DNA from: Candidatus Binatia bacterium
GTDB taxonomy: Bacteria; Desulfobacterota; Binatia; Bin18
Reading direction: 5' to 3'
Assembly: GCA_022826945.1 (NCBI GenBank)
Contig: JAJDTY010000047.1
Location: 1 to 64,000, forward strand
Length of the DNA stretch: 64,000 bases
Below the pieces are notes generated by a model that was not told where the DNA came from, searched no databases, and saw only the letters and a list, made by a program, of their open reading frames with translations. This document shows, piece by piece, positions 35,257 to 44,553 of this stretch. A program made the position numbers and the translations under genes. Every line of letters starts with the position of its first letter. The stretch's first letter is position 1.

Positions 35257-35315
35257 CCCTGCGCGAGAGTGAGGCGAGGCCATAGAATAACCGCACACCG
35301 GTGAGGAGTACGCGC

Positions 35316-35981
35316 ATGACCGATACGCACCCATCCCCCCATCTCATCCTGTGGGGTGCAGGAACAACCCGCACCATCCGGCCGCACTGGGTGCTGCACG
35401 AACTCGGTCTGGAGTATGAAAAACATCTGATTGGCTCGCGAACGGGAGAAACGCAGACCGCCGAGTTCCGTGCCCTCAACCCGCGCGGCAAGATTCCCGT
35501 GCTCCAGGATGGGGAACTGGTCCTGGCCGAGAGTGCCGCGATCATCAATTATCTGGTCGAAAACTATGGGCAGGAATCCGGCCTGGTCCCCCGTCCGGGC
35601 ACTTCGCAGCGGGGTCTGTACGATCAGTGGTGTTTTTTCATTATGACCGAGCTTGATGCCCACACCTTATACATCCTGCGGCGGCACGATGACCTCGCCC
35701 ACCTGTATGGCGCAGCTCCGAATGCGCTACAAGCCGCAAAAGAAGGCTTTGCACGGCAGATTGCTGTGGTGACGCAGGCCCTCCGTTCCGGCGGACCGTA
35801 TCTATTGGGGACAAGCTTTACCTGTGCCGACATCTTGTTGACCACCTGTTTGACCTGGGCCCGCTACTGTAAAATCCCTTTAGCCACTGTGCTGGTCGAC
35901 TATGCCCGGCGTCTGACGGCTCGTCCGGCCTATCGTCAGGCTGCGGCAATTAACGGCGGACCTATGGTTGGACTCACATGA
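35316..35981 (+). CDS. Glutathione S-transferase family protein
   Basis: 221 aa from ATG at 35316 (GTGAGGAG; GTG 35301 is also in frame). The thioredoxin-like N-domain 'LILWGAGTTRTIRPHWVLHELGLEYE' and 'NPRGKIPVLQDGELVLAESAAIINYL' carry the cis-Pro and the glutathione-binding E-S pair. The C-terminal helical domain includes 'YLLGTSFTCADILLTTCLTWA' with the N-capping box. It may conjugate glutathione to electrophiles or act as isomerase. Confidence 0.9.
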   Translation: MTDTHPSPHLILWGAGTTRTIRPHWVLHELGLEYEKHLIGSRTGETQTAEFRALNPRGKIPVLQDGELVLAESAAIINYLVENYGQESGLVPRPGTSQRGLYDQWCFFIMTELDAHTLYILRRHDDLAHLYGAAPNALQAAKEGFARQIAVVTQALRSGGPYLLGTSFTCADILLTTCLTWARYCKIPLATVLVDYARRLTARPAYRQAAAINGGPMVGLT

Positions 35982-36042
35982 AAAACCCAGATTGGATTGC
36001 GAACTGCCGGCCTGCGCCCCTCTCGCAAATGGTAGCTGACTT

Positions 36043-36591
36043 ATGACCCAACCGATTCCGACCAAACACCTCCTGCTTTTTCGGCATGCCAAGTCTGACT
36101 GGGGCACGGCGACCGAGGAGGATCACGCCCGCCCGCTGACAAAACGGGGGATCGCCGCGGCACGGGCAATGGGGCGGATTCTGGCGGCTTCCGGCCAAAT
36201 GCCGGACCGTATCGTAACCTCGTCCGCAGTCCGGGCAAAAACGACACTGGAGGTAGCCCGGGCCGCGGGAAAATGGAAATGCCAGACGGAAATAAGTGAC
36301 GCCCTGTATGATACCGATGCCGCCGCGGTGCTGGAAGAAATACGCACCCTCCCCAAGAGTACGACGACGGTCTTATTCGTTGGTCATGAGCCGACCTGGT
36401 CGGAGCTGGCGAGCTTTCTGATCGGTGGTGGGAATCTCCGGTTTCCGACCGCGGCATTGGCCCGCATCGATTTGATCGTTCCCGGCTGGCATGCGGTGAC
36501 CTTTGGTCGGGGAGAACTCGTCTGGCTCCTCCAGCCCAGGTTTTTCACCAAGGGAAAATTTCCGCTGAAGAAGCTGGATGTGGCAAACTAG
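36043..36591 (+). CDS. SixA-like histidine phosphatase
   Basis: 182 aa. The phosphatase motif 'LLLFRHAKSDWG' (catalytic His15, RHAKS) is the SixA signature. Later 'VTSSAVRAKTTLEVA' gives the Arg-containing loop and 'VLFVGHEPTWSELASFL' the second catalytic His. SixA removes phosphate from phosphohistidine of HPt domains or PTS NPr. It lies within 1.5 kb of VOC and hot-dog genes but is not obviously linked in function. Confidence 0.9.
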   Translation: MTQPIPTKHLLLFRHAKSDWGTATEEDHARPLTKRGIAAARAMGRILAASGQMPDRIVTSSAVRAKTTLEVARAAGKWKCQTEISDALYDTDAAAVLEEIRTLPKSTTTVLFVGHEPTWSELASFLIGGGNLRFPTAALARIDLIVPGWHAVTFGRGELVWLLQPRFFTKGKFPLKKLDVAN

Positions 36592-36646
36592 CAGACACAG
36601 GTGGGCAAAAGAAAAGAGTGACAACACCACAGAAGGAGGGAGGATT

Positions 36647-37111
36647 ATGATTAAAGGCATTCATCACACCGCTATCTCAACTGGGAATATCGAGCGCGCG
36701 CTACGCTTCTACAAAGACCTGCTGGGTTTTGAAGAGCTCTTTGCGTTTGAGTGGAAAGTCGGATCGCAGTCAGTCGATCAAATTGTGGGACTCAAGGACT
36801 CTTCCTCAAAAGTCGCCATGCTCAAGGCCGGCAACGCCTGCGTGGAGCTGTTCCAGTACGCCACACCAGAGCCCAAGCCCGGCGACCCAAATCGTCCGGT
36901 GTGCGACCATGGTATTACCCACCTGTGTCTACAAGTGGAGGATATTGACGGTGAATACGAACGGCTCAAAGCTGCGGGCATGACGTTCCATTGCGCGCCG
37001 CAGAAAGCCGGCAAGGGGCTGCGTGCGACCTACGGTCGTGACCCTGACGGCAATGTTGTTGAGCTGTTGGAGGTGGAAGACCCGGACGATAGGCTCTCGG
37101 TGGCGGCGTAG
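36647..37111 (+). CDS. VOC family (glyoxalase/methylmalonyl-CoA epimerase-like) protein
   Basis: 154 aa from ATG at 36647 (GAAGGAGGGAGG). Two beta-alpha-beta-beta-beta modules: 'GIHHTAISTGNIERALRFYKDLLGF' with a metal His, 'ACVELFQYATPEP', 'GITHLCLQVEDIDGEYERLKAAG' and 'RDPDGNVVELLEV' with the closing Glu. A metal-dependent lyase, epimerase or dioxygenase of small size. It is 38 bases upstream of a hot-dog dehydratase gene, so the two are probably co-transcribed. Confidence 0.9.
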   Translation: MIKGIHHTAISTGNIERALRFYKDLLGFEELFAFEWKVGSQSVDQIVGLKDSSSKVAMLKAGNACVELFQYATPEPKPGDPNRPVCDHGITHLCLQVEDIDGEYERLKAAGMTFHCAPQKAGKGLRATYGRDPDGNVVELLEVEDPDDRLSVAA

Positions 37112-37149
37112 CAAGAGGAAAATTCCTGTAGCGTTCTCAGGAGGAAAAT

Positions 37150-38010
37150 ATGACCCAGGATGCACCGAAGACGACAGAACCGTATGTCGGCAAAGAACTC
37201 GGCAGTGTCTCCTTCACTGTTACCGAAGATATCTTAAATGATTACTATAACGGTCTGAACCTCTCGCGTCCGCAGGCCGCTACTGTCCCCTCCATGATCG
37301 CTACTGGACCGGACAACGCTTATTTCGCACAGTCGTCGTTCAGCAATCACTTTGGTCATCTCTGGATGCGCCAAGAGTGGGAATTGTTCGCGTCGCTGAC
37401 GCCGGGCTGGACGTATACGGCAACCGCCCAGATCACGGATATTTATCCGAAGCGCAATCGCTCGGTGGTGCGGTACGAGGTCGAACTGCGCGCAGACTCG
37501 GGAGAACTGACTCTTCGCACGCGACACCACCAGAGCTATCTGCTCGATCAGCACGGTGGGCAACTCGTCTTTCGCGATCCAAAGGCCAAACAGGGAGCGC
37601 GGCGCTTCGTCGTCCCGGAGGGCGAACCGTTTGGGCCGCTCGAACGCGTCATCACTCTGGAGATGTGCGACCGGTTTTTTCACGGTGACGCCAACTACCA
37701 CACCAACCGTGAGGAATCGAAAAAACTCGGTTTTGGCGATGTCGTGGTCGGGGGGCGGATGACCATGGCCTATGCGGCCCATATTCTCGAAGAACGCTTT
37801 GGCACCGCCTGGTGGACGAGTGGTCGGCTGGATACCAAGTTTACAAACCCGGTGTGGCCCAATGAGACCGTTATTGCCCGTGGTGTTATGACCGGCCCAC
37901 TCACGGAGGAGCCGGAACGGACGGGCGCTTTCGTGTGGCTGGCAAAACCGGACGAGACCGTCGTGCTGGTTGCAAATGCGAGCGTCGGATCAGTAGCGAC
38001 AGAACACTGA
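37150..38010 (+). CDS. MaoC/FAS1-like double hot-dog dehydratase
   Basis: 286 aa, about twice a single hot-dog domain. The N-terminal half ('FTVTEDILNDYYNGLNL', 'LTPGWTYTATAQITDIYPKRNRSVVRYEVELR') is a FAS1-type dehydratase domain. The C-terminal half ('EMCDRFFHGDANYHTNREESKKLGFGDVVVGGRMTMAYAAHILEERFG') carries the MaoC-like Asp/His region. It likely hydrates or dehydrates a beta-hydroxyacyl thioester. AGGAGG precedes ATG 37150. Confidence 0.85.
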   Translation: MTQDAPKTTEPYVGKELGSVSFTVTEDILNDYYNGLNLSRPQAATVPSMIATGPDNAYFAQSSFSNHFGHLWMRQEWELFASLTPGWTYTATAQITDIYPKRNRSVVRYEVELRADSGELTLRTRHHQSYLLDQHGGQLVFRDPKAKQGARRFVVPEGEPFGPLERVITLEMCDRFFHGDANYHTNREESKKLGFGDVVVGGRMTMAYAAHILEERFGTAWWTSGRLDTKFTNPVWPNETVIARGVMTGPLTEEPERTGAFVWLAKPDETVVLVANASVGSVATEH

Positions 38011-38027
38011 CGGGACATCTGAATTTT

Positions 38028-38930
38028 ATGGCCAACCAGCGCAAGGCCCCGCAATTTTTTATGCCGCCCGACAGCCCGTTTCAGGTGCCGTGCGACGGAA
38101 CCTTCCTGGTAAAGGACGCGCCGACCGGTCCTGGGAAGAATGCGCCCGGTACCGCCGAGTGTCGGAAGCAGCTTACGCAGTTGACCGCTCGCCTCGACGA
38201 GCGGCAGCGCGTTTTGTATGCCCAGACTCAGTATGCGGTCCTGTGCATCTTTCAGGCTATGGATGCCGCGGGCAAAGATTCAACGATTCGGGCCGTCCTG
38301 CGGGGGCTGAACCCGGCCGGGTTTCAGGTCTTCTCGTTCCAGGCGCCGTCAGTAGAAGAATACGCCCACGATTTCTTGTGGCGGGCGACGCTCCGCCTGC
38401 CTGAGCGTGGGCGGATCGGCATCTTTAACCGCAGCTATTATGAAGAGGTGCTGATCGCGCGGGTCCACCCCGAATTTCTGACCCGCCAGCACCTGCCTTG
38501 GCCAAAGGATCACGACGACCTCTGGGAGTATCGTTTTGAGTCAATCCAGGATTATGAGAAGCACTTGGTTCGGAACGGCACGATAGTGCTCAAGTTCTGG
38601 CTCAACGTCTCCAAGGCAGAACAACGCCGGCGCTTCCTGGATCGTCTGAAGAAGCAGGAAAAACACTGGAAGTTCTCGGAGGCCGATACGGCCGAGCGTG
38701 CCTATTGGGACACGTATATGCACGCATACGAGGACTGTCTGAATCAGACGTCTACTCCGTGGGCGCCGTGGTATGCGATTCCTGCGGACAACAAGCCCTA
38801 TATGCGTCTGGCCGTGGCGCAGATCCTGGCGCAGACCCTTGAGCAACTGGACCTGCACTACCCAACCCTGACCCCGGAACAGAAGGCCGGTCTTACCGCC
38901 AGTCGCAAGCGTCTCAAAGAGGAAAGTTAG
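38028..38930 (+). CDS. ppk2: Polyphosphate kinase 2 family protein
   Basis: 300 aa, single-domain PPK2. Walker A 'MDAAGKDST' (78-86), 'LRGLNPAGFQVFSFQAPS', the lid region 'DFLWRATLRLPERGRIGIFNRSYYEEVLIARVHP' and Walker-B-like 'LKFWLNVSKAEQRRRFLDRL' are all present. It transfers phosphate between polyphosphate and nucleotides; class I (ADP) versus class III (AMP/ADP) is not certain. It begins 17 bases after the hot-dog gene. CYTH and CHAD proteins linked to polyphosphate lie near 60-62 kb. Confidence 0.92.
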   Translation: MANQRKAPQFFMPPDSPFQVPCDGTFLVKDAPTGPGKNAPGTAECRKQLTQLTARLDERQRVLYAQTQYAVLCIFQAMDAAGKDSTIRAVLRGLNPAGFQVFSFQAPSVEEYAHDFLWRATLRLPERGRIGIFNRSYYEEVLIARVHPEFLTRQHLPWPKDHDDLWEYRFESIQDYEKHLVRNGTIVLKFWLNVSKAEQRRRFLDRLKKQEKHWKFSEADTAERAYWDTYMHAYEDCLNQTSTPWAPWYAIPADNKPYMRLAVAQILAQTLEQLDLHYPTLTPEQKAGLTASRKRLKEES

Positions 38931-38988
38931 CGCGGATTGTGCGGACGAGCCGCCTTCACTCTCTTGCGCAGACGATCGAAATCGGATT

Positions 38989-39246
38989 TCACTTCCCCGC
39001 CGGAGCGTTGTTGAGTAGCACAATGCGCTGTTTTCCCAGGGTAGTGAGCGAATATGTGCGGTTGCGCGTCGCTCCTTGCGCCGTCAGGAGCCCTTCTTTG
39101 ATAAGGCGACTGAGATGTTTGTTGACAGCCTGACGGGAGATTCCGAATTCGAAAGCTGTGGAACGGACAATGTGTTGTGAATTGGAACCAACGTGCTCCA
39201 GGATATAGCGGCGAACGAGTAGTCCCCGCTCTCGTATTCCCGCCAT
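38989..39246 (-). CDS. Small winged-helix transcriptional regulator
   Basis: 85 aa. 'FGISRQAVNKHLSRLIKEGLLTAQGATRNRTYSLT' is a clear winged helix with recognition helix and wing. This domain is usually the N-terminal half of longer proteins that carry a STAS-like DUF4325 output domain. Here the protein stops after the wing ('LGKQRIVLLNNAPAGK'), so it is a stand-alone or truncated form. A transposon-like inverted-repeat end begins 36 bases upstream of its start. Confidence 0.75.
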   Translation of the reverse strand: MAGIRERGLLVRRYILEHVGSNSQHIVRSTAFEFGISRQAVNKHLSRLIKEGLLTAQGATRNRTYSLTTLGKQRIVLLNNAPAGK

Positions 39247-39563
39247 GGCTTTTGATGCTTTTCCTTCTTACAAAGATATCGATAGTGTCTCAGTTTGAAA
39301 AATTCTGACCAGAAAACTATCGGCTTCCTTGCCCTTTTCTTAGTATACAGACTGCTTGCACCAAAAAAGCCCTATCCGAGAACGCCTTTGCGGTCAATCT
39401 TCTTTCCATTCGGTCCCCGCCACCTACCGAGGGGCGGATGTCCCGCATCTTCTCTGGTCGCACTCCCCGGTTAGGGCAGCCACGGAGGCCGCCTACAGGG
39501 AACCCGGAGGCGGGTAGGATGCCCGCGACTCCAGGGGGGAAAGGAGATCTTTGTTGTACGTGG
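39247..39563. other. Intergenic region with a solo mobile-element end
   Basis: 317 bases without a convincing gene. Bases 39283-39304 repeat the terminal inverted repeat of the element at 47369-47672 (TAGTGTCTCAGTTTGAAAAA then T). No inverted partner is found before 39563. The 39420-39540 part is GC-rich with loosely repeated GGCGG..ATG.CCCGC segments of the kind seen in dispersed intergenic repeats. Confidence 0.6.
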
Positions 39564-41378
39564 CTATGCGTCGTCGGCGCGCATGGCTGCCCGCAGGGCT
39601 GTAGTGGCCGCTTCGTTAACCGTCCTCGTTGCGACATCCACAACCACGCCATAGACGTCGCGCGCTTTCTCCACAGAGATATACTCGTCCAGCGTATCGT
39701 CGAGGACCTCCTGTACCGGACGATCGAGCGGATTGCCCCAGCCGCCGCCGCCGGTGGTTTCAAACCAGAAGGTGTCGCCATAAGAGAGCTTGTGTCCGCG
39801 CAGTAAGGGGTTGAGCCACCGATTATCTGAGGTCAGACCACCGACGATTTCCTGCGTGCCATCCGCACGAAGGTGCCACAATCGTTGGGGCGAACTCCGC
39901 TGTCCGCCATTCACACCTGGGGTGCCCTCGCGTGTGCGGGCCGTTTCCACGCTCATCGCACCCTCGCACAGAAAGCGGATTTTGAGATGGGAGCCCACCC
40001 CGCCCCGATGGTGGCCGTCCCCGGCCGAGTCTTGCCGGATGTCAAAGGCTTCATAGGCAATCGGGAACATCAACTCCGCAGTCTCTGCTTCCATATTCAT
40101 GCAGTTGCCCAGCGGGTCCATGGTGACATTCATGCCATCATTAAACGGGGTCCCGCCCCAGCCGCCGGCCGGCAGGTCAGAGAAGACATCGGTTTTCCCG
40201 TCCGGCTCACGCACGCCGCACACAAACCAGTTGCAGTCGCCACACGCGGAACCAACCGCGCGCTCGGGCAGGGCATTGGCAATCGCCTGCCACACCGCGC
40301 TAGCGACTTTCGGGGCGGCCAGCACCGTACAGCCGATAGTTGGGGCTGGCCATTTGGGGTTCAACCAGCAGTCGTCGGGTAAGACCACGCTGATCGGGTT
40401 GAACATACCTTCGTTTTGCGGCGCGCTGGGTTCCAGGAAAAACTGGAGGGAATAAAAGACCGCGGAATGAGTATTGGCCTTGGGCGAGTTGATGGCACCG
40501 AGACACTGGGGGTCGGAGCCGGTCAGGTCTACGGTAATATCCGAGTCTTTGACCGTCAGGGTCACTTGAACTTTGACGGGATCATCGCTCTGGCCGTCGG
40601 TATCGGCATAATCCTCGCCGGTATACACCCCGTCCGGGATACTCTCGATCTTCTTGCGGACAATCCGCTCGGTATAGGCGATCAACTCGGCCATGGCGGC
40701 CTTGATCGTCTCCAGCCCGTACCGCTCGGCCGCGGACTGCATTTCTTCTTCTGCGGCTTTGAGACAGCCAACATGGGCCTGGAGGTCGCCCTGGATAAAA
40801 TGCGGGGTACGCGTATTGGCTAGCAAAATCTTGAGGATTTCCGGTTTGATTTCATTGTTCTCAAACGCCTTGATGGGCGGGAGGCGGAGTCCCTCTTCCG
40901 CAATATGCGTGCCCCACGACTGACCGCCCGGCGCCCCGCCACCAAAGTCCATCCAGTGCCCCCGGCTGACCGCAAAGCCCAGCAGTTCCGTGCCTTTGTA
41001 AAAAATCGGCTTGATCCAGGAGATATCGTTAATATGAGTGCCGCCCCGGTAGGGATCGTTGACCACATAGATATCGCCGTCCTTCATATTTTCGATGCCG
41101 AACTCGTCTCGTATGGCATGGGCCGAAAACTTCATGGCCGCCAGATGGACGGGGACGTTGGCGGCTTGGCTCAGCAGCCGCATCTCCGGGTCGTAAATGG
41201 CGTTTGAGAAATCAACCATATCGGACAGAATGGGCGAGAACGACGCCCGTTGGAGCACCGCCGTCATCCGGTCGCAGGTATACTCAAACAGATTCCGCAA
41301 GACTTCAAAGGTGATGTGGTCGAGTCCTGCCCGGTTTTTAATACTGTCGCCTGCCTTTTCGAGTGCGCTGGATTGCAT
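39564..41378 (-). CDS. Hydantoinase B/oxoprolinase family protein
   Basis: 604 aa, HyuB-type subunit of ATP-dependent N-methylhydantoinase, acetophenone carboxylase-like or 5-oxoprolinase complexes. 'FSPILSDMVDFSNAIYD', 'DIYVVNDPYRGGTHINDISWIKPIF', 'GFAVSRGHWMDFGGGAPGG', 'DLTGSDPQCLGAINSPKANTHSAV' and 'WFETTGGGGWGNPLDR' are diagnostic. ATG 41378 is preferred to 41384 because AGGAGG abuts the latter. It pairs with the HyuA subunit 38 bases upstream. Substrate: hydantoin, oxoproline or a related lactam. Confidence 0.93.
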   Translation of the reverse strand: MQSSALEKAGDSIKNRAGLDHITFEVLRNLFEYTCDRMTAVLQRASFSPILSDMVDFSNAIYDPEMRLLSQAANVPVHLAAMKFSAHAIRDEFGIENMKDGDIYVVNDPYRGGTHINDISWIKPIFYKGTELLGFAVSRGHWMDFGGGAPGGQSWGTHIAEEGLRLPPIKAFENNEIKPEILKILLANTRTPHFIQGDLQAHVGCLKAAEEEMQSAAERYGLETIKAAMAELIAYTERIVRKKIESIPDGVYTGEDYADTDGQSDDPVKVQVTLTVKDSDITVDLTGSDPQCLGAINSPKANTHSAVFYSLQFFLEPSAPQNEGMFNPISVVLPDDCWLNPKWPAPTIGCTVLAAPKVASAVWQAIANALPERAVGSACGDCNWFVCGVREPDGKTDVFSDLPAGGWGGTPFNDGMNVTMDPLGNCMNMEAETAELMFPIAYEAFDIRQDSAGDGHHRGGVGSHLKIRFLCEGAMSVETARTREGTPGVNGGQRSSPQRLWHLRADGTQEIVGGLTSDNRWLNPLLRGHKLSYGDTFWFETTGGGGWGNPLDRPVQEVLDDTLDEYISVEKARDVYGVVVDVATRTVNEAATTALRAAMRADDA

Positions 41379-41416
41379 GGCCATCCTCCTGCAAATATAA
41401 AACTGACTCCGTACGC

Positions 41417-43474
41417 TTATAGTCCCACCTGTATAATAAGATTGTCCTGGGTATCAACCGTTGCCTGCGCGCCGGGCGGCAGCACGGCCACCGAATCCAG
41501 ATATTCCAGAATCGCCGGCCCCTGAAGCTCTGCGCCAGGCTGGAGAATTTGGCCGTTGTAAATCGGACAGTCGATCCATTCTCCGGAGAAATACACCGAG
41601 CGCGAACTTTTCATGGCCACGACATTTTCCGCGGCGACACTTCTATAGGGGGGTAGGGCTACGGTAGGCGCCGTGGCGGCGACACTCAGAGAGACAAAGG
41701 CCGGATCGAAGATGTCCGAACTGACCCCGTGCTCCTGCTTGTGCACGGCGTGAAAGGTGTCGGCAATACTGACCAGGACATCCTTGGTGAGCGCTCCTTC
41801 CGGAATGGGGGTTTCAATTTCATACGTCTGGCCCACATAGCGCATTTGGGCGGTCCGATTGATGAGCACATTTTCCGCCGGGACATTGTCACGGGCGAGC
41901 AGAGTGCGGGCGGTCTGTTCGAGTTCGGTATACGCGCTATTCAGCCGGTCTAGGTCAACCTCCCCAATTGGAGCGTACATGAACTGCTCGACGTCCTGGC
42001 GGACATCCATGACGGTGGCGCCAAAGGCCGAGGCCACGCCGGCGGCCGCTGGGACGATGATTTTCGGGATGTTCATGGCCCGGGCAACAAAACAGGCATG
42101 CATGGGCCCGGCTCCACCAAAACTGGTCAGCACAAAATCGCGCGGGTCACGGCCCCTATTGATAATGACCTTTTTGACGGCCTGGGCCATGATCTCACAG
42201 CTGATCTGGATCATGGCGTCCGCGGTCTCGACCGTCGACAGGCCCAGTTGCTCAGCAACGCGACCCACCGCTTGTTCCGCTGCCTGCCGGTCCAGATTGA
42301 TCTTTCCCCCCAGGGTCGGCTCCAGGCGACCGAGCAGCAGGTTGGCGTCCGTGATCGTCGGTTCGGCCCCTCCGTTGCCATAACAGGCCGGCCCCGGTTG
42401 CGAACCGGCGCTACGCGGCCCCACCCGGAGCGAGCCGCCGCTATCCACCCAGCCGATCGAGCCACCACCGGCACCTACACTGTGGATGTCGAGCATGGGC
42501 AGGATGATCGGCAACTCAAATTCAAGCTCATACTCACGGGTCACGAGCCCCTTACCATCTTCGACTATCGAGGCGTCAAAACTCGTACCTCCCATGTCCG
42601 CGCAAATAATGCTGGGCTCGTGTATGGCATCCGCCAGATAGCCGGCATAGGCTACCCCGCCGGCCGGTCCGGACTCCAGCAACTCTTCCGGATGTTCCTT
42701 GGCCAGATCAACACCCATGACGCCGCCGCTGCTTTTGAGAATCAGTAGAGATCCGTCAAAGCCCTGTTGGGTGAGGCGTTCCAGCAGATGATCGAAATAG
42801 GCTCCCATCACCGGCTTAAGCGCGGCACTCACCGCGGTGGTGACAAACCGGCCGTGCTCGCGAAACAGGGGTCGCGTCTCGCCCGACAGCATAATATGCG
42901 CGTCAGGAATATGTTCGAGCAGGATGTCGCGCATCTGCCGCTCATGGTCGGCGTTGACATAGGAATTAATGAAACACACGGCAATGGAACGGATCTTCTC
43001 TGCCTTGATTGTTTCGGCAATCTGCTGCGCGGCTGCGGTATCGAGCGGACGTTCTTCTTCGCCCTTAACGTTGATGCGTTGCGGGACCGTGTAGCGATAG
43101 CGACGCCGAATGAGCGGTTTGGGTTTGACCTGATAGGGGTCGTACAGGTCTTTCCGATGCTGACGACCAATTTCGATGGTATCCCGAAACCCCTGGGTAG
43201 TGACCAGGGCTGGGGTCGGGTAGGAGCGCTCGATCAGGGCGTTGGTTGCGGTGGTTGTACCGTGAACCAGACAGGAGATCTGGTCAAACGGAATACCCGA
43301 TTGCTCGACCGCTTCCAGAGAGTCCCGGGCGGCCTTTTTGACAGCCTCAATGACGCCAACGGAGCGGTCCCAGGGAGTGGTCAGCACCTTGGCCGTGACG
43401 CGCTCGCCGGTCGTTTCTTCCCAGCCAAACAGGTCGGTAAATGTTCCACCAACGTCGACGCCTACCCGCCACAT
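41417..43474 (-). CDS. Hydantoinase A/oxoprolinase family protein
   Basis: 685 aa from ATG at 43474 (AGGAG five bases upstream; GTG 43480 is in frame). ASKHA-type ATPase: phosphate-1 'RVGVDVGGTFTDLFGWE', 'LVHGTTTATNALIER', 'SGPAGGVAYAGYLADA', phosphate-2 'CADMGGTSFDASIV', 'GAGGGSIGWVD', 'FGGAGPMHACFVARAM'. It is the ATP-hydrolysing subunit that phosphorylates the cyclic amide for the HyuB subunit. Together they open hydantoin-like rings. Same strand and operon as 39564. Confidence 0.94.
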   Translation of the reverse strand: MWRVGVDVGGTFTDLFGWEETTGERVTAKVLTTPWDRSVGVIEAVKKAARDSLEAVEQSGIPFDQISCLVHGTTTATNALIERSYPTPALVTTQGFRDTIEIGRQHRKDLYDPYQVKPKPLIRRRYRYTVPQRINVKGEEERPLDTAAAQQIAETIKAEKIRSIAVCFINSYVNADHERQMRDILLEHIPDAHIMLSGETRPLFREHGRFVTTAVSAALKPVMGAYFDHLLERLTQQGFDGSLLILKSSGGVMGVDLAKEHPEELLESGPAGGVAYAGYLADAIHEPSIICADMGGTSFDASIVEDGKGLVTREYELEFELPIILPMLDIHSVGAGGGSIGWVDSGGSLRVGPRSAGSQPGPACYGNGGAEPTITDANLLLGRLEPTLGGKINLDRQAAEQAVGRVAEQLGLSTVETADAMIQISCEIMAQAVKKVIINRGRDPRDFVLTSFGGAGPMHACFVARAMNIPKIIVPAAAGVASAFGATVMDVRQDVEQFMYAPIGEVDLDRLNSAYTELEQTARTLLARDNVPAENVLINRTAQMRYVGQTYEIETPIPEGALTKDVLVSIADTFHAVHKQEHGVSSDIFDPAFVSLSVAATAPTVALPPYRSVAAENVVAMKSSRSVYFSGEWIDCPIYNGQILQPGAELQGPAILEYLDSVAVLPPGAQATVDTQDNLIIQVGL

Positions 43475-43626
43475 GTGCACTCCTCATTCGGGATGACGCT
43501 ATAGAGCTTCTGCTTATGGGGGAGAGAAAAGCGTGTCAAGAGTGAAAGGGGTAGGGTGCATGGAGGTTCTCGCCGGAGGTAGATGGCGAGGTCATTTGGC
43601 CTCGACCTACCCCGACGCGGGATGGA

Positions 43627-44523
43627 TCACCCCAACGCGTCTTCCATTCTAGCCTTGAAATCGCGCATGACCTGACAGACGGTCTCGGGCTTGGGCGCGG
43701 CGCAGGTGACGTGCAGTCCATGCAGACCCGCGTCGCGGTAGGCGCGAATCTCGGCTGCGGTGATGCTGGGATCGACCATTGAGGTGATTTCCAACTCGGT
43801 ATAGTCCCGCCCGCCCGCTTCCATAAGCTGGCGCAATTCATCAAAACGGTGCTGCACATCGCTCAGGGGCAGCGGACCGATATGCCAACCCTGACCGAAT
43901 TCAACTACTCGTTTCAGGGCCGGGGTTGATTCGCCCCCGACCCAGATGGGTGGGTGCGGTTTTTGGGTCGGCTTGGGCGCAAAATGCAGGTCGCGGTTGA
44001 TCTGGACAAACTTGCCATCAAAGCGGGGTGTCTCGTTCGTCCAGACCTCTTTCATGACGGCAATATACTCCCGCGTGCGGGGTGCCCGCTCTTTATATGG
44101 CACACCGAGCAACTCGAACTCATCCGCCATCCAGCCCACGCCGGCCCCAAAGATCACCCGTCCGCCCGACGCCACATCAAGCGAGGCCACCACCCGCGCC
44201 ATCTCCAACGGGTGACGATAGGGAACAATCGTCACGCTCGTTCCCAGCCTGACCGTTTTGGTGACCGGAATGAGCAAGGCCAGCACGGTAAAGGCATCCA
44301 TCCATTCCATTGAAGTAAACACCGAATAGGGGTCCTGGCCGCGCGCCTGGGCCGCGTCAACATAGGGATAGGTCGAGTCGATCTTTTTCGGAATGGTAAT
44401 ATGGTCGCCAGTGACAATGCTGTCATAGCCGAGTTCTTCTGCGGTCTCGCCGATTTTGTGTGCCCCATCGACCTCGCGCAGCGCTGCCCCGCCACCTACG
44501 TGCAGTCCGCAATACATCGCCAT
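43627..44523 (-). CDS. LLM class F420-dependent oxidoreductase
   Basis: 298 aa, luciferase-like barrel: 'AEELGYDSIVTGDHITIPKKID', 'VRLGTSVTIVPYRHPLEMARVVASLDVASGGRVIFGAGVGWMADEFELLG' and 'QKPHPPIWVGGESTPALKRVVEFGQGWHIGPLP'. Same TIGR03619-like group as the gene at 1909. AGGAGG lies eight bases before ATG 44523. Follows the SDR at 44554 with a 30-base gap. Confidence 0.9.
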   Translation of the reverse strand: MAMYCGLHVGGGAALREVDGAHKIGETAEELGYDSIVTGDHITIPKKIDSTYPYVDAAQARGQDPYSVFTSMEWMDAFTVLALLIPVTKTVRLGTSVTIVPYRHPLEMARVVASLDVASGGRVIFGAGVGWMADEFELLGVPYKERAPRTREYIAVMKEVWTNETPRFDGKFVQINRDLHFAPKPTQKPHPPIWVGGESTPALKRVVEFGQGWHIGPLPLSDVQHRFDELRQLMEAGGRDYTELEITSMVDPSITAAEIRAYRDAGLHGLHVTCAAPKPETVCQVMRDFKARMEDALG

Positions 44524-44553
44524 AGAAAATTCCTCCTGCTTTGTCGGATTCGA

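Noticed and set aside
43572-43612. Possible terminator hairpin GGTAG..CGAGG / CCTCG..CTACC
   Set aside because: Internal mismatches and no T-run on either strand; kept out of the feature list.
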